From contig NZ_CAKJTG010000010.1 in the NCBI RefSeq assembly GCF_917563885.1, positions 62,001 to 126,000 of the forward strand: a DNA stretch of 64,000 bases, given 5' to 3'. A program made the position numbers and the translations under genes. A model generated the notes under the pieces. That model did not search any database and had not been told where the DNA came from. It was given only the letters and a program-made list of their open reading frames with translations. Origin of the DNA: Pseudoneobacillus rhizosphaerae. Its GTDB lineage: Bacteria; Bacillota; Bacilli; Bacillales; Cytobacillaceae. Position 1 is the stretch's first letter; each line of letters opens with the position of its first letter. Below, one piece after another: positions 25,517-33,745 of this stretch.

Positions 25517-26689
25517 CTATATCTTTAAAGCCGAATTCAATTGATTTTCATCTTCAACAGGTATTTCAATACGCACAGTTGTGCCTATTCCAACCTGTGA
25601 ATCAATGGTAATTTCCCCATCTAATAGTTCTACACGTTCTTTCATTCCTATAATTCCAAAGGATTGAAATTTCACTCCGTTTAAATCAAATCCCTTACCA
25701 TCGTCTTGCACGATGACAATCAGTCGATTCTTTCTTAAATCAACCGTCACTACTATTTCCTTCGCTTGAGCATGTTTCATTGCATTATGAACGGATTCTT
25801 GGATTAAACGAAAAAGTGAGACCTCGAACTTTGTGAGTAGCCTGCGGTCTTGTCCTAAGTTAATGAATGTTATTTTTGAACTATTATGATATTCTTCTGT
25901 TGTTTGTAAATATTTTTTCAATGTAGGTATAAGGCCTAAGTCATCTAGTGCCATCGGTCTCAAATCATATATGATTCTTCTTACCTCGTACAGAGCCGAA
26001 CGAACCATTTTTTTGAAATTCTTCATTTCTTCAAAGCCTTCTTTAGCACTTCTTTCTCTAAAAATTCTTTCTATTAGATCGGAACGCATCATTACGTTGG
26101 CTAGCATTTGCGCTGGTCCATCATGAATTTCACGTGATAAACGCTTACGCTCCTCTTCTTGTGCCTCAATGATTTTTAACCCGAAATCCTGTTTTAACTG
26201 AGCATCCTCTAACGCCTTACCAATTTCCTTTAAATCACTAGCTAAATAGCTTTTTACTACAGAAACCTGCGGAATCAATTCCTCTGCTCGGTCAATGGTA
26301 TCTCGAATACCAAGCAATCGCCTTTCTAACTCATCACTACGGTTCATAAGCTTTTTTTCCTGTTGCCTTTTCATCATGAGATTCATTTGAAGCTGATGGG
26401 CTTGCTCATAAGCATCGCGAACCTCCGCCTCACTAAATTGTTGAAAATGCAAGCTGACCTCAGATAATCGCCTCCTGGCTACTTGAAGCTGAGAATCAAG
26501 CTGATCTCCTTCATTCATCACCTTAATAACCATTTGATTCACTTCTTTTAAATCTTCGGTTATACTTTCTGATTCACTACGACATTTCTCACTTATTTGA
26601 AATATTTCATCTTTACTCGTTCCAATCGTCTCAATCATCTTATTTAATATTTGATCAAGCAATCTCGAATCGAACTTCTTTTTCGCCAT
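25517..26689 (-). CDS. degS: Sensor histidine kinase DegS
   Basis: 390 residues, cytoplasmic like its family (no membrane helix). A long N-terminal coiled-coil sensor (about 1-170) is followed by the HisKA_3 phospho-acceptor box (RLSREIHDGPAQMLANVMM) and the HATPase domain (NAMKHAQAKEIVV, DDGKGFDL, FGIIGMKERVELL). It phosphorylates and dephosphorylates DegU. ATG 26689 follows AGAGGGAT. Divergent from yvyE, with 214 bp between that holds both promoters. Confidence 0.97.
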   Translation of the reverse strand: MAKKKFDSRLLDQILNKMIETIGTSKDEIFQISEKCRSESESITEDLKEVNQMVIKVMNEGDQLDSQLQVARRRLSEVSLHFQQFSEAEVRDAYEQAHQLQMNLMMKRQQEKKLMNRSDELERRLLGIRDTIDRAEELIPQVSVVKSYLASDLKEIGKALEDAQLKQDFGLKIIEAQEEERKRLSREIHDGPAQMLANVMMRSDLIERIFRERSAKEGFEEMKNFKKMVRSALYEVRRIIYDLRPMALDDLGLIPTLKKYLQTTEEYHNSSKITFINLGQDRRLLTKFEVSLFRLIQESVHNAMKHAQAKEIVVTVDLRKNRLIVIVQDDGKGFDLNGVKFQSFGIIGMKERVELLDGEITIDSQVGIGTTVRIEIPVEDENQLNSALKI

Positions 26690-26903
26690 ATATGATCCCT
26701 CTTAGCCGCTTTCACATCTAAATATTTTTATTATTCACTTAAAATAAGATTACGATAGATCGTTGTCATTTCTGTCCGTCATGATATTTCCGGATTTCCA
26801 TAAACTACCCACCATATAAGCGTAATTTCTACTATAATATAAATTATAACATGAATAGATATTTTACTACCGAAAGCTGATATCAAGAAAGGAGAGATTT
26901 TTC

Positions 26904-27545
26904 ATGCTCCCACAATATTATACAGTAAAAGAATATGGTGAAAATGAAATCGTGATTGAACGTTCACGATTTATTTCCTATGTTAGTCGTGCCGAAAGTG
27001 AGGAAGAAGCACAAGCATTTATCCAAACTATTAAGAAAAAGCATTGGGATGCAACTCATAATTGCTCTGCCTATATCATCGGAGAAAACAACCACATTCA
27101 AAAAGCAAATGATGATGGTGAACCGAGCGGAACAGCTGGAGTACCCATTTTAGAAGTATTGAAAAAAAAGAATTTAAAAGATACAGTTGTTGTCATAACT
27201 CGCTACTTTGGTGGAATAAAATTAGGTGCAGGGGGTCTTATTCGCGCCTACGGAAAGGCTACTTCCGAAGGAATTAAAACAACCGGTATCGTTGAGCGCA
27301 AATTGATGCGAATTACCCACACAAAAGCCGATTATACTTGGCTAGGTAAAATTGAAAACGAATTGCGAAATTCCTTATATCAAATAAAGGAAATCCATTA
27401 CTTAGATCAGGTAGAAATCGAATCCTATGTGGAAGAAAGCGACGTTCCAAATTTTATTGCTTGGATGACTGAACTTACGAATGGTCAAACTAAAATTACA
27501 AAAGGTGAAGTCCTCTATCTCGAGGAAGAGGTCTCAGATAGTTAA
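26904..27545 (+). CDS. yvyE: YigZ/IMPACT family protein YvyE
   Basis: 213 residues. The N-terminal UPF0029/IMPACT domain has the family signatures HWDATHNCSAYIIG, DDGEPSGTAGVPIL and VVITRYFGGIKLGAGGLIRA; the C-terminal ferredoxin-like DUF1949 domain covers about 140-205. IMPACT-family proteins are linked to translation control, with no firm reaction in bacteria. ATG 26904 follows AAAGGAGAG; TATAAT at 26833-26838 is a -10 candidate. Its position beside degS and lytR matches B. subtilis. Confidence 0.94.
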   Translation: MLPQYYTVKEYGENEIVIERSRFISYVSRAESEEEAQAFIQTIKKKHWDATHNCSAYIIGENNHIQKANDDGEPSGTAGVPILEVLKKKNLKDTVVVITRYFGGIKLGAGGLIRAYGKATSEGIKTTGIVERKLMRITHTKADYTWLGKIENELRNSLYQIKEIHYLDQVEIESYVEESDVPNFIAWMTELTNGQTKITKGEVLYLEEEVSDS

Positions 27546-27697
27546 TTTATATGGATTCAATCCAGGTGTTTAAACAATTTCTAGTGCATTCTCCAAAAAA
27601 TTCAATTTACGAATGTCGAAAAACGTTGTAAAATGTAATTTGTCTAATAAACAATATCACAAAGGATATTTACCTTTTGGTAAAAGGAGAAAAATAT

Positions 27698-28720
27698 ATG
27701 TCTCTAGAAAGACGTTCACTAAAACTTCAAAAAAAGAAAAAGGGTCGTAAAAAATGGATTTACTGGATTGTGGCACCTCTACTAGTCCTTCTCTTTGCTG
27801 GAGGAGTCTATGCCACTTATTTATATAATAAAGCTGAAACGGCAATGGGAAATTCTTATAAACCAGTCGATCGGACTAGCTCTAAGCGGGAAAAGAAAGT
27901 GGATCCTGCATTTGATAATATTACTGTTCTATTCGCCGGTCTAGACGAAAGTAAAAAGCGTGGAGAGAAAGCTTTAAGAACAGATGCATTGATGCTTGCC
28001 ACTTTTAATCAAAAGCAAAAATCAGTAAAGCTTCTGAGTATCCCTCGTGATAGTTACGTCTATATCCCGAGCAAAGGTCGTGAAGACAAAATTAATCATG
28101 CATATGGAAAAGGGGGCATTACTTCAACTATGGAAACAGTTGAAGAATTGCTTGATATCCCTGTTGATTATTATGTCAAAATGAACTTTGAAGCATTCAT
28201 TGATGTTGTCGAAGCTCTTGGTGGTATTGACGTTGATGTGACAAAAGCAATTGATGAAATGGATTCACAGGATCGACATCACGCCATTCAACTTCAGCCA
28301 GGCTTTCAAACACTTAATGGTGAAGAAGCACTTGCTTATGCTAGAACAAGAAAAATTGACAGTGATATTGAACGTGGTAAACGTCAACAAGAAGTTATTA
28401 AATCGATTATTAACAAAGCTTCCTCAGCAAAATCCATAACGAAATATGGTAATGTGATTGAAGCCGTTGGTGAAAATATGGAAACCGATCTTTCATTTAA
28501 TGAAATGAAATCGTTTATTGACTATGCAACTGCTGGAAATCAGTTAAATGTAGAATCCTTAACATTAGCTGGTTCTAATTCAAGAATTAGCGGTATTTAC
28601 TACTACCAATTAGATCAAACCGCTTTAGAACAAGTAAAATCTACGTTAAAATCCCAGCTTGAATTTGGTAAGGTAGATATTAATACTACACCAACATTAA
28701 GCGAAAATTCAAATAGTTAA
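27698..28720 (+). CDS. LytR-CpsA-Psr family wall-polymer ligase
   Basis: 340 residues from ATG 27698 behind AAAAGGAG (an in-frame TTG at 27677 is less likely). A basic N-terminus (KLQKKKKGRKKW) and one membrane helix (about 26-48) precede the LCP domain: RTDALMLATFNQKQKSVKLL, SIPRDSYVYI, DKINHAYGKGG and the Arg-rich YARTRKIDSDIERGKRQQEV. LCP enzymes move undecaprenyl-linked teichoic acid or secondary polymers onto peptidoglycan. The neighbourhood (yvyE, tagO) matches lytR/tagU/tagV of B. subtilis; which paralog is undecided. A terminator follows. Confidence 0.95.
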   Translation: MSLERRSLKLQKKKKGRKKWIYWIVAPLLVLLFAGGVYATYLYNKAETAMGNSYKPVDRTSSKREKKVDPAFDNITVLFAGLDESKKRGEKALRTDALMLATFNQKQKSVKLLSIPRDSYVYIPSKGREDKINHAYGKGGITSTMETVEELLDIPVDYYVKMNFEAFIDVVEALGGIDVDVTKAIDEMDSQDRHHAIQLQPGFQTLNGEEALAYARTRKIDSDIERGKRQQEVIKSIINKASSAKSITKYGNVIEAVGENMETDLSFNEMKSFIDYATAGNQLNVESLTLAGSNSRISGIYYYQLDQTALEQVKSTLKSQLEFGKVDINTTPTLSENSNS

Positions 28721-28726
28721 GAGCTG

Positions 28727-28757
28727 TTAAAGCTGGCCAATAGGTCAGCTTTATTTT
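28727..28757 (+). terminator. Terminator after the LCP gene
   Basis: AAAGCTGGCC and GGTCAGCTTT pair around AATA, then ATTTTATT. It overlaps the 3' end of the convergent 89-aa gene. Confidence 0.85.
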
Positions 28758-29020
28758 ATTGAAGAAATACTTTGAATTCCAATTATTTTTAAAAAGTCAT
28801 AAAGCTTTTTCATTGTAATCGTTTTATATTCCTCCAAAATCTGCATCTTACTACAATAGGCAATCGTGAGCGGCTTTTTCTTCTTGAATTTTTCCACATA
28901 GGTATCAATGATAACATCACCTATATGGATCTTACCCTTAATAAATCGAAAGCAAAAAACAATTTTACATTCATTTTCGATAAAAGTCGGTAACACCTTC
29001 ATTTCAATTTCATGTTCCAT
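28751..29020 (-). CDS. Hypothetical 89-aa protein
   Basis: Cytoplasmic, mixed alpha/beta-looking small protein (MEHEIEMKVLPTFIENECKI...) with a Lys-rich stretch KFKKKKPLTI and a helical C-terminus. ATG 29020 follows AAGGTGGG, which supports translation. No family recognised. It converges on the LCP gene, the ends overlapping the shared hairpin. Confidence 0.65.
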   Translation of the reverse strand: MEHEIEMKVLPTFIENECKIVFCFRFIKGKIHIGDVIIDTYVEKFKKKKPLTIAYCSKMQILEEYKTITMKKLYDFLKIIGIQSISSIK

Positions 29021-29179
29021 GCTAAGCCCACCTTAATAGTTATTTCGTATACTATAACAAAACCTAAATAAAGACGTTTTACCTACTTTGAGCTATTATT
29101 GTAAAAGAGAGGTCATTTTCCTATAAATTTTGTTGATTTTCTAATAAATTATAACTTTAGGAATATTGATGGGAAAATA

Positions 29180-29332
29180 AGAAAAGCGGAAGCGCCCGTT
29201 TAGCGGCGTATGGACTGGAGCTCTCCTGACTGAGATAAAGGATGCACGAATCGAGTTCTTTGCGATTCGATGTTGACTTATCGTAGGGAACGCGAGTGAA
29301 GTCCACTAGACGCTGGGTGCTGGAGCTGGACA
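29180..29332. repeat. Dispersed CGGAAGCGCC element, long form
   Basis: Begins AGAAAAGCGGAAGCGCCC and ends GGTGCTGGAGCTGGACAA, GC-rich against its surroundings, with an internal CGAATCG/CGATTCG hairpin. A 59-bp short form with the same ends lies at 35400-35458. Elements with these ends occur widely in Bacillus intergenic regions as I recall; they encode nothing. Confidence 0.7.
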
Positions 29333-29350
29333 ACTTTCAAAGTCATTTTC

Positions 29351-29380
29351 AAAAAAAATCACTCCAATGTTTTGGAGTGA
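29351..29380 (-). terminator. Terminator of the exported peptide gene
   Basis: On the minus strand TCACTCCA-AAACAT-TGGAGTGA followed by TTTTTTTTG, a canonical terminator 47 bp beyond the peptide's stop codon. Confidence 0.9.
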
Positions 29381-29426
29381 CAAAAGGAGATTGTAAATTT
29401 CAAGAAAATGACTGAGAAAATCTGTT

Positions 29427-29555
29427 TTAATGGACTGAAGGTAGCTCTTGAATGGTGACTTCACCATTTGGTTCCTCTGCATGTCCCGTTTGTGCCATTA
29501 AACTAGAAGTGCTTAAAAGAGCAACAAGTGCAAATGCAAATAAGAATTTTTTCAT
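29427..29555 (-). CDS. Exported 42-aa propeptide, candidate PapR-like pheromone
   Basis: ATG 29555 lies eight bases after GGAGGT. Residues 1-26 are a Sec signal peptide (MKKFLFAFALVALLSTSS..., cleavage likely after GHA). The remaining EEPNGEVTIQELPSVH is short and polar. Its end, E-L-P-S-V-H, resembles the D/E-L-P-F-E-H/F end of PapR pheromones of the B. cereus group. It has its own terminator and is divergent from a PlcR-like regulator 187 bp away, the arrangement expected of an RRNPP receptor and its peptide. An importer of the Opp type, needed for re-entry, lies at 12.7-18.5 kb. The pheromone role is inferred; a different small exported peptide is the alternative. Confidence 0.75.
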   Translation of the reverse strand: MKKFLFAFALVALLSTSSLMAQTGHAEEPNGEVTIQELPSVH

Positions 29556-29600
29556 ATTGAATACCTCCAGTTTCATTTTCATATCTTAATCAATTTCTTA

Positions 29601-29618
29601 ACCATATTAAACCATATT
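29601..29618. promoter_or_regulatory. ACCATATT direct repeat, 10-bp period
   Basis: ACCATATT at 29601-29608 and again at 29611-29618 in the peptide-regulator divergent promoter. One helical turn apart, it is a candidate site for the adjacent regulator. On the minus strand TAAGAT at about 29585 could be the peptide -10. No canonical PlcR box (TATGNAN4TNCATA) is present. Confidence 0.5.
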
Positions 29619-29742
29619 TGGAAACTAGTCTTATTCGTTAAAATCGCTGAATTTGTCCGCTTTTTCAGGATAAATCAATGATTTCCTTACAAAATCGATA
29701 ATAAATATAATTATAGGAATATTTTGGGGGTGGGGATAACAA

Positions 29743-30621
29743 ATGGATTTTTTAGCAATTGGCGAAAAGATAAAAGAGCTTCGAAAATTATTGGGATTAA
29801 CTCAACTAGATTTAGCAAAAGGCATTTGTACCCAAGCGCAGATAAGTAAAATTGAAAAAGGAGATGTCTATCCATATGCCTCGACACTATATCAAATCTC
29901 TCAACGACTTGGTGTAGATGTTAATTACTTTTTCGATATTGGTTCAACTCCTAGATTAGAATATGTTCTGGAGGTTAGTCACCAATTGAAGTTAGCACGA
30001 CGTAATGTAAATTATGAAGAAATGAGACAGATCGTTGAAAACGAAGAACACAACCCTTTGTTTATTCAAAATCGAAAAAATCTTCAGCTTCTTTTATGGC
30101 ATAAAGGTATATATGAATACCATTTAAATGGTGAAGTTGACCTTGCATTCAAGTACCTTGATGAAGCGATTTCATTAACTCATAATAAACATTGGTCGGA
30201 ACGAGAAATAGAAATTCACATCAGTAGAGGGATCATCTTTTTTGAGGTTGGGAAATTAAATGAAGCTCTCAACATATACACCCCGGCAAAGGAGTATTTA
30301 GACTTCCTTCCCCACTTACATGATCAAACGCTTCTAAGCAGGCTCTATTACAATATCGCCAGGACATTTACACGTCTCGGGGATACAGAAAGCTCCATTA
30401 CAATCTGTAAGGACGCTATTAAGAGGTGTATTGAAAAGGATAATCTTTATTTACTCGGAGAACTCCATTACCATATTGGCTATAACTATGAATTGAGTAA
30501 TCAACACTCTTTAGCTAAAAAATACATGGAAAAGGCACTAGTTGTCTTTGACCTGCAAGATGATGAGAAATATTTTGATTTTATTGAGGGAAAGATAAGA
30601 AACCTTGCATGTGAGGTTTAG
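29743..30621 (+). CDS. PlcR-like HTH-TPR transcription regulator (RRNPP family)
   Basis: 292 residues, close to PlcR (285). The N-terminal XRE-type HTH (about 7-62: IGEKIKELRKLLGLTQLDLA, CTQAQISKIEKGDVYP) strongly resembles PlcR. Residues 70-290 are helical TPR-like repeats (VDLAFKYLDEAISLTHNKHW, GKLNEALNIYTPAKEY, AKKYMEKALVVFD), the peptide-binding part in this family. ATG 29743 lies after GGGGGTGGGG; TATAAT near 29707 is a -10 candidate. Family members bind an imported pheromone and then act on promoters of exoprotein and peptide genes. The divergent 42-aa propeptide is the likely ligand precursor. No downstream papR-like frame exists before the terminator. Confidence 0.88.
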   Translation: MDFLAIGEKIKELRKLLGLTQLDLAKGICTQAQISKIEKGDVYPYASTLYQISQRLGVDVNYFFDIGSTPRLEYVLEVSHQLKLARRNVNYEEMRQIVENEEHNPLFIQNRKNLQLLLWHKGIYEYHLNGEVDLAFKYLDEAISLTHNKHWSEREIEIHISRGIIFFEVGKLNEALNIYTPAKEYLDFLPHLHDQTLLSRLYYNIARTFTRLGDTESSITICKDAIKRCIEKDNLYLLGELHYHIGYNYELSNQHSLAKKYMEKALVVFDLQDDEKYFDFIEGKIRNLACEV

Positions 30622-30654
30622 TTTTAGGAATAAGTGGATTATTGATTCAATCAA

Positions 30655-30693
30655 AAAAGGGTTCCTGGATCAATTTCTCCAGAAACCCTTTTA
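30655..30693. terminator. Bidirectional terminator
   Basis: AAAAGGGTTCCTGG and CCAGAAACCCTTTT pair nearly perfectly with T-tracts on both strands, serving the PlcR-like gene (plus) and tagO (minus). Confidence 0.9.
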
Positions 30694-30698
30694 TTTAT

Positions 30699-31760
30699 TT
30701 AGCGATCCTTAACTGTTGAATAACGAATCTCTCTGTAAAGCTTTAGAAGAGGCCTATGGTTATGACCCATCAATCCGATTTTCTCAGCAAATACTTCAAT
30801 CATTAACAGCAACACTGCAACTACAACGAACGATCCCCAAACTTTTGCCTGCGAGAAAATAACAGCAGTTAAACCGAAGAACGCGGCCATCGCATAGATG
30901 ATTAACACCGTTTGACGATGCGTATAACCTAAACGTAACAAGCAGTGATGTAAATGTGATTTATCTGGAGCCGATAAAGGCTTCTTGTTAACGATTCTTC
31001 GTATAATGGCGAAGAATGTATCAGAAATCGGCACCCCGAGGATAATAACAGGTACAACAAACGAAATCAGCGCTACATTTTTGAATCCGAGTAACGAAAG
31101 GACCGAAATGATGTAACCTAAGAATAACGCACCTGTATCGCCCATAAAGATTTTCGCTGGATGGAAGTTGTATACTAAAAACCCTAATGTAGAGGCTAAC
31201 ACAATAGAAGCCACAGCTACTACGAAGCCATCTCCCATGATAATAGCCATACCAGCAATCGTAATTAAGGCAATTGAGGATACTCCTGCAGCTAAACCAT
31301 CTAATCCATCAATTAGGTTAATGGCATTGGTGACCCCTACAATCCAAATGACTGTTAGCGGGATACTTAAATATCCAAATTCAACGACACCACCGAATGG
31401 CAGGTTGATAAATTCAACTTGGATACCGCCGTACATGACAACAATTAATGCAGCAGCGATTTGCGCAATAAATTTTATCTTAGCCGATAATTCAATCATA
31501 TCATCCAAAATACCTGTGATGACAATGATGATACTTCCAAGCACAATCGGAATGGCGTATGTGCTTTCAGGTCTCAAAATTAACAGACCAATAATAAAAC
31601 TAAGATATATCGCTAAACCACCAAGTCGTGGCATGATTTTTTGATGGACTTTACGTTGATTCGGTTTGTCCGTTGCACCAATTTTGAATGCAAGTTTTTT
31701 AACCATCGGAGTGATCAATATTGATGCTACTAAGCAAATAACCAAGGTCAAATAGAACAT
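30699..31760 (-). CDS. tagO: Undecaprenyl-phosphate GlcNAc-1-phosphate transferase
   Basis: 353 residues from ATG 31760 (MFYLTLVICLV), behind AAGGAGGG; an upstream ATG would add 20 non-family residues. The MraY/WecA/TagO family marks are present: PTMVKKLA-like start, KPNQRKVHQKIMPRLGGLA, GILDDMIELSAKIKF, NAINLIDGLDGLAAG, FNFHPAKIFMGDTG and the His loop SAPDKSHLHHCLLRLG. About ten membrane helices. It starts synthesis of teichoic acids or of secondary wall polymers on undecaprenyl phosphate, the pathway that the LCP ligase, flippase and pyruvyl transferase here could complete. Confidence 0.95.
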   Translation of the reverse strand: MFYLTLVICLVASILITPMVKKLAFKIGATDKPNQRKVHQKIMPRLGGLAIYLSFIIGLLILRPESTYAIPIVLGSIIIVITGILDDMIELSAKIKFIAQIAAALIVVMYGGIQVEFINLPFGGVVEFGYLSIPLTVIWIVGVTNAINLIDGLDGLAAGVSSIALITIAGMAIIMGDGFVVAVASIVLASTLGFLVYNFHPAKIFMGDTGALFLGYIISVLSLLGFKNVALISFVVPVIILGVPISDTFFAIIRRIVNKKPLSAPDKSHLHHCLLRLGYTHRQTVLIIYAMAAFFGLTAVIFSQAKVWGSFVVVAVLLLMIEVFAEKIGLMGHNHRPLLKLYREIRYSTVKDR

Positions 31761-32098
31761 GAAGACCCTCCTTAAATTTATCATACCCAAAAAAGTTTTT
31801 AAAAACACAAATTTATTCATTTCATTTTATAAAATCATACAATATACGACAAGTTAATCCAATAGCAAACTTACAATTAATCTAGTATAAAGGTCTTATT
31901 TTACATGCCAAATCGAATTATATCATAGACTTCAATAGTTGGGAATAGATTTCCCATTTAACAATTTGCGATATTTTTCGACTTATCCCCCTACTATTCT
32001 ACTAATTTTTTAGTATTTTAAATATGTAAACTGACATTCTCACAAACTCTGCTATAATAAATGTACGAAATAATAATAGAAAAATTGGGGGTAATATA
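31761..32098. other. Divergent promoter region
   Basis: 338 bp between tagO and the coiled-coil/SpoIID genes; only the plus-strand promoter at 32031-32058 could be assigned. Confidence 0.6.
32031..32058 (+). promoter_or_regulatory. Sigma-A promoter of the coiled-coil/SpoIID-like operon
   Basis: CTGACA (32031-32036), 16-nt spacer, TATAAT (32053-32058), 41 bp before the GTG start. Confidence 0.75.
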
Positions 32099-32323
32099 GT
32101 GAAAAGACACATGAAAAAAAAGGCAATTCCTGTCTTTTTGACATGCATATTATTGATTAGTATTAGTTCAACTGCATTGGCAAGCTCAGAAACAGTGATT
32201 GCGAGTGTGGATTGGGTTATGACAAAAATAAATCCTTTAAATTCCAAAGTAACTAATCTGGAGAAAAAAGTTGCTGAATTAGAGAATCAAGTCGAGCAGC
32301 TTAAACTACAAATAAATAAATAA
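32099..32323 (+). CDS. Small secreted coiled-coil protein (74 aa)
   Basis: GTG 32099 follows GGGGGT with 7-nt spacing; an ATG at 32111 is the alternative. A signal peptide (KKKAIPVFLTCILLISISST, cleavage near ALA-SSE) leaves about 46 residues, of which the last 25 form a heptad coiled coil (VTNLEKKVAELENQVEQLKL). It presumably oligomerises or binds a partner outside the membrane. The stop codon lies inside an AAAT tetranucleotide run that continues to the ribosome binding site of the next gene, 18 bp away. No family recognised. The same coiled-coil style recurs in the SLH lipoprotein at 34.5 kb. Confidence 0.8.
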   Translation: MKRHMKKKAIPVFLTCILLISISSTALASSETVIASVDWVMTKINPLNSKVTNLEKKVAELENQVEQLKLQINK

Positions 32324-32335
32324 ATAAATAAATAA
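32309..32335. repeat. AAAT tetranucleotide run
   Basis: About six copies of AAAT/TAAA spanning the stop of the coiled-coil gene and ending at AGGGAGG of the next gene. Slippage would alter the C-terminus and the intergenic distance. Confidence 0.8.
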
Positions 32336-32341
32336 GGGAGG

Positions 32342-33745
32342 ATGTTTAAGATTAAAAAACAAATAATCCTGTCAATTCTGCTCATTTTCTCTTTGTTATT
32401 ATCTACAACAAATGGGTTAGCTTCTGGAGGGGATATTCCCTCGGAACCAATTAAATATAAGACGGAAGTAAAAGTGAAATTGTTACCCTCAGGGACAAGC
32501 TTTATGGCTACATTAAAGGGCAGCTACGAAATCATCAATTTAGATGATTTTTCACTCGTACCGTATATGACTTCGGTTAAATTTTCGATTGTTAGCGGCA
32601 AGGTATCCATAGCAGTTGTCGATGGAGAAACAGTAACCTCAACTAAAGGATTTTCTATTAATGAGTTTAGTGAAAATGAAACAAACGAGGTTGAAATATC
32701 AAAAATCTTAACAGCAAATGGTGTCGCTAATGCTCGCTATCGTGGTTCGTTTGAGATTTTACCTGCTCAAACAGTCCCATTATTGATAAACCGCTTAGGG
32801 ATGGAAAATTACTTAAGAGGGGTTGTCCCAAGTGAAATGCCCGCTAGCTGGCCAATGGAGGCTTTAAAAGCTCAAGCAATTGCCGCTAGAAGCTATGCGT
32901 ATACACAAACACAAAATGCTAAACCAGGTTCATACCTTGAAATGACTGTTACTAGTCAAGTTTACGGCGGAATATCAAAAGAAACAGCACGTAGCAATCT
33001 TGCAGTTAAAGATACAGCTGACATGTATGCGACACATAATAATATTTCCATTCAAGCCTATTTCCATTCTAGTTCAGGCGGTCATACTGAAAATAGTGAA
33101 AATGTCTGGACAAGCAAAGTTCCTTATATAAGAGCAGTTATTGATCCGTACGATAAACATCCAAAAAATTCTCACTATGGCTGGGAAACCACTGGACAAG
33201 CCACAACCATCTCCCAAAAATTAAAGCTAACAAGCAATCAAATTTTAACGGGAATTAAAATCATTGAGCGTGGACCTAGTAACTCAGCCAAGCAAGTCAG
33301 CGCTTCTGTTTATGATAAAACAACGAAGACTAGCTCCAATATTAATGTCGTGGCAAATTTAATCTCCTCACCGGACAGTCTACGGTCTTTTTTCGGAACT
33401 TCACTAAAAAGCATCAAGTTTAATATTTACTCCGATTCTGAAGTGAAAATCAAAATGGCTGATGGTAGCGAAAAAAAGTCGACTACATTAATGGGCTACA
33501 AACTTCAAGAGGCTAACGGTTCTACTTCGTATATAGAGGATCTTAATCTTCCTGTTAAAACGATTTCAGAGTCTGTTACCGTCAAAACAAGACCAGATAC
33601 CTACCGTTTTAAAGGTGATGGTTGGGGCCATATGCTCGGTATGAGTCAATGGGGAGCCTACGGAATGGCTGAAGCAGGTTTCACATATGATCAAATCATA
33701 AAGCACTACTATACGGGTGTTGAGATTAAAAAATTGCAAAACTAA
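32342..33745 (+). CDS. SpoIID/LytB-domain protein, secreted
   Basis: Up to 467 residues. N-terminal signal peptide (KKQIILSILLIFSLLLSTTN), a beta-rich region, then a SpoIID/LytB domain from about residue 140 to the end: NYLRGVVPSEMPASWPMEAL with the presumed catalytic Glu, AIAARSYAYTQ, AYFHSSSGGHTENSENVW and GDGWGHMLGMSQWGAYGMA. SpoIID is a lytic transglycosylase acting on denuded glycan; LytB-type relatives modify amidase action in vegetative cells, as likely here. The ATG at 32342 directly abuts GGGAGG, so ATT 32351, in frame and nine bases downstream, may be the true start. Confidence 0.9.
   Translation: MFKIKKQIILSILLIFSLLLSTTNGLASGGDIPSEPIKYKTEVKVKLLPSGTSFMATLKGSYEIINLDDFSLVPYMTSVKFSIVSGKVSIAVVDGETVTSTKGFSINEFSENETNEVEISKILTANGVANARYRGSFEILPAQTVPLLINRLGMENYLRGVVPSEMPASWPMEALKAQAIAARSYAYTQTQNAKPGSYLEMTVTSQVYGGISKETARSNLAVKDTADMYATHNNISIQAYFHSSSGGHTENSENVWTSKVPYIRAVIDPYDKHPKNSHYGWETTGQATTISQKLKLTSNQILTGIKIIERGPSNSAKQVSASVYDKTTKTSSNINVVANLISSPDSLRSFFGTSLKSIKFNIYSDSEVKIKMADGSEKKSTTLMGYKLQEANGSTSYIEDLNLPVKTISESVTVKTRPDTYRFKGDGWGHMLGMSQWGAYGMAEAGFTYDQIIKHYYTGVEIKKLQN

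Larger units (their letters stand above)
29021..29426. other. Spacer with a dispersed repeat and peptide-gene terminator
   Basis: About 400 bp without a gene. It contains the 153-bp CGGAAGCGCC repeat (29180-29332) and the terminator of the exported peptide gene (29351-29380). Confidence 0.7.

Noticed and set aside
29556-29742. Canonical PlcR box
   Set aside because: TATGNAN4TNCATA is not found on either strand of the spacer.
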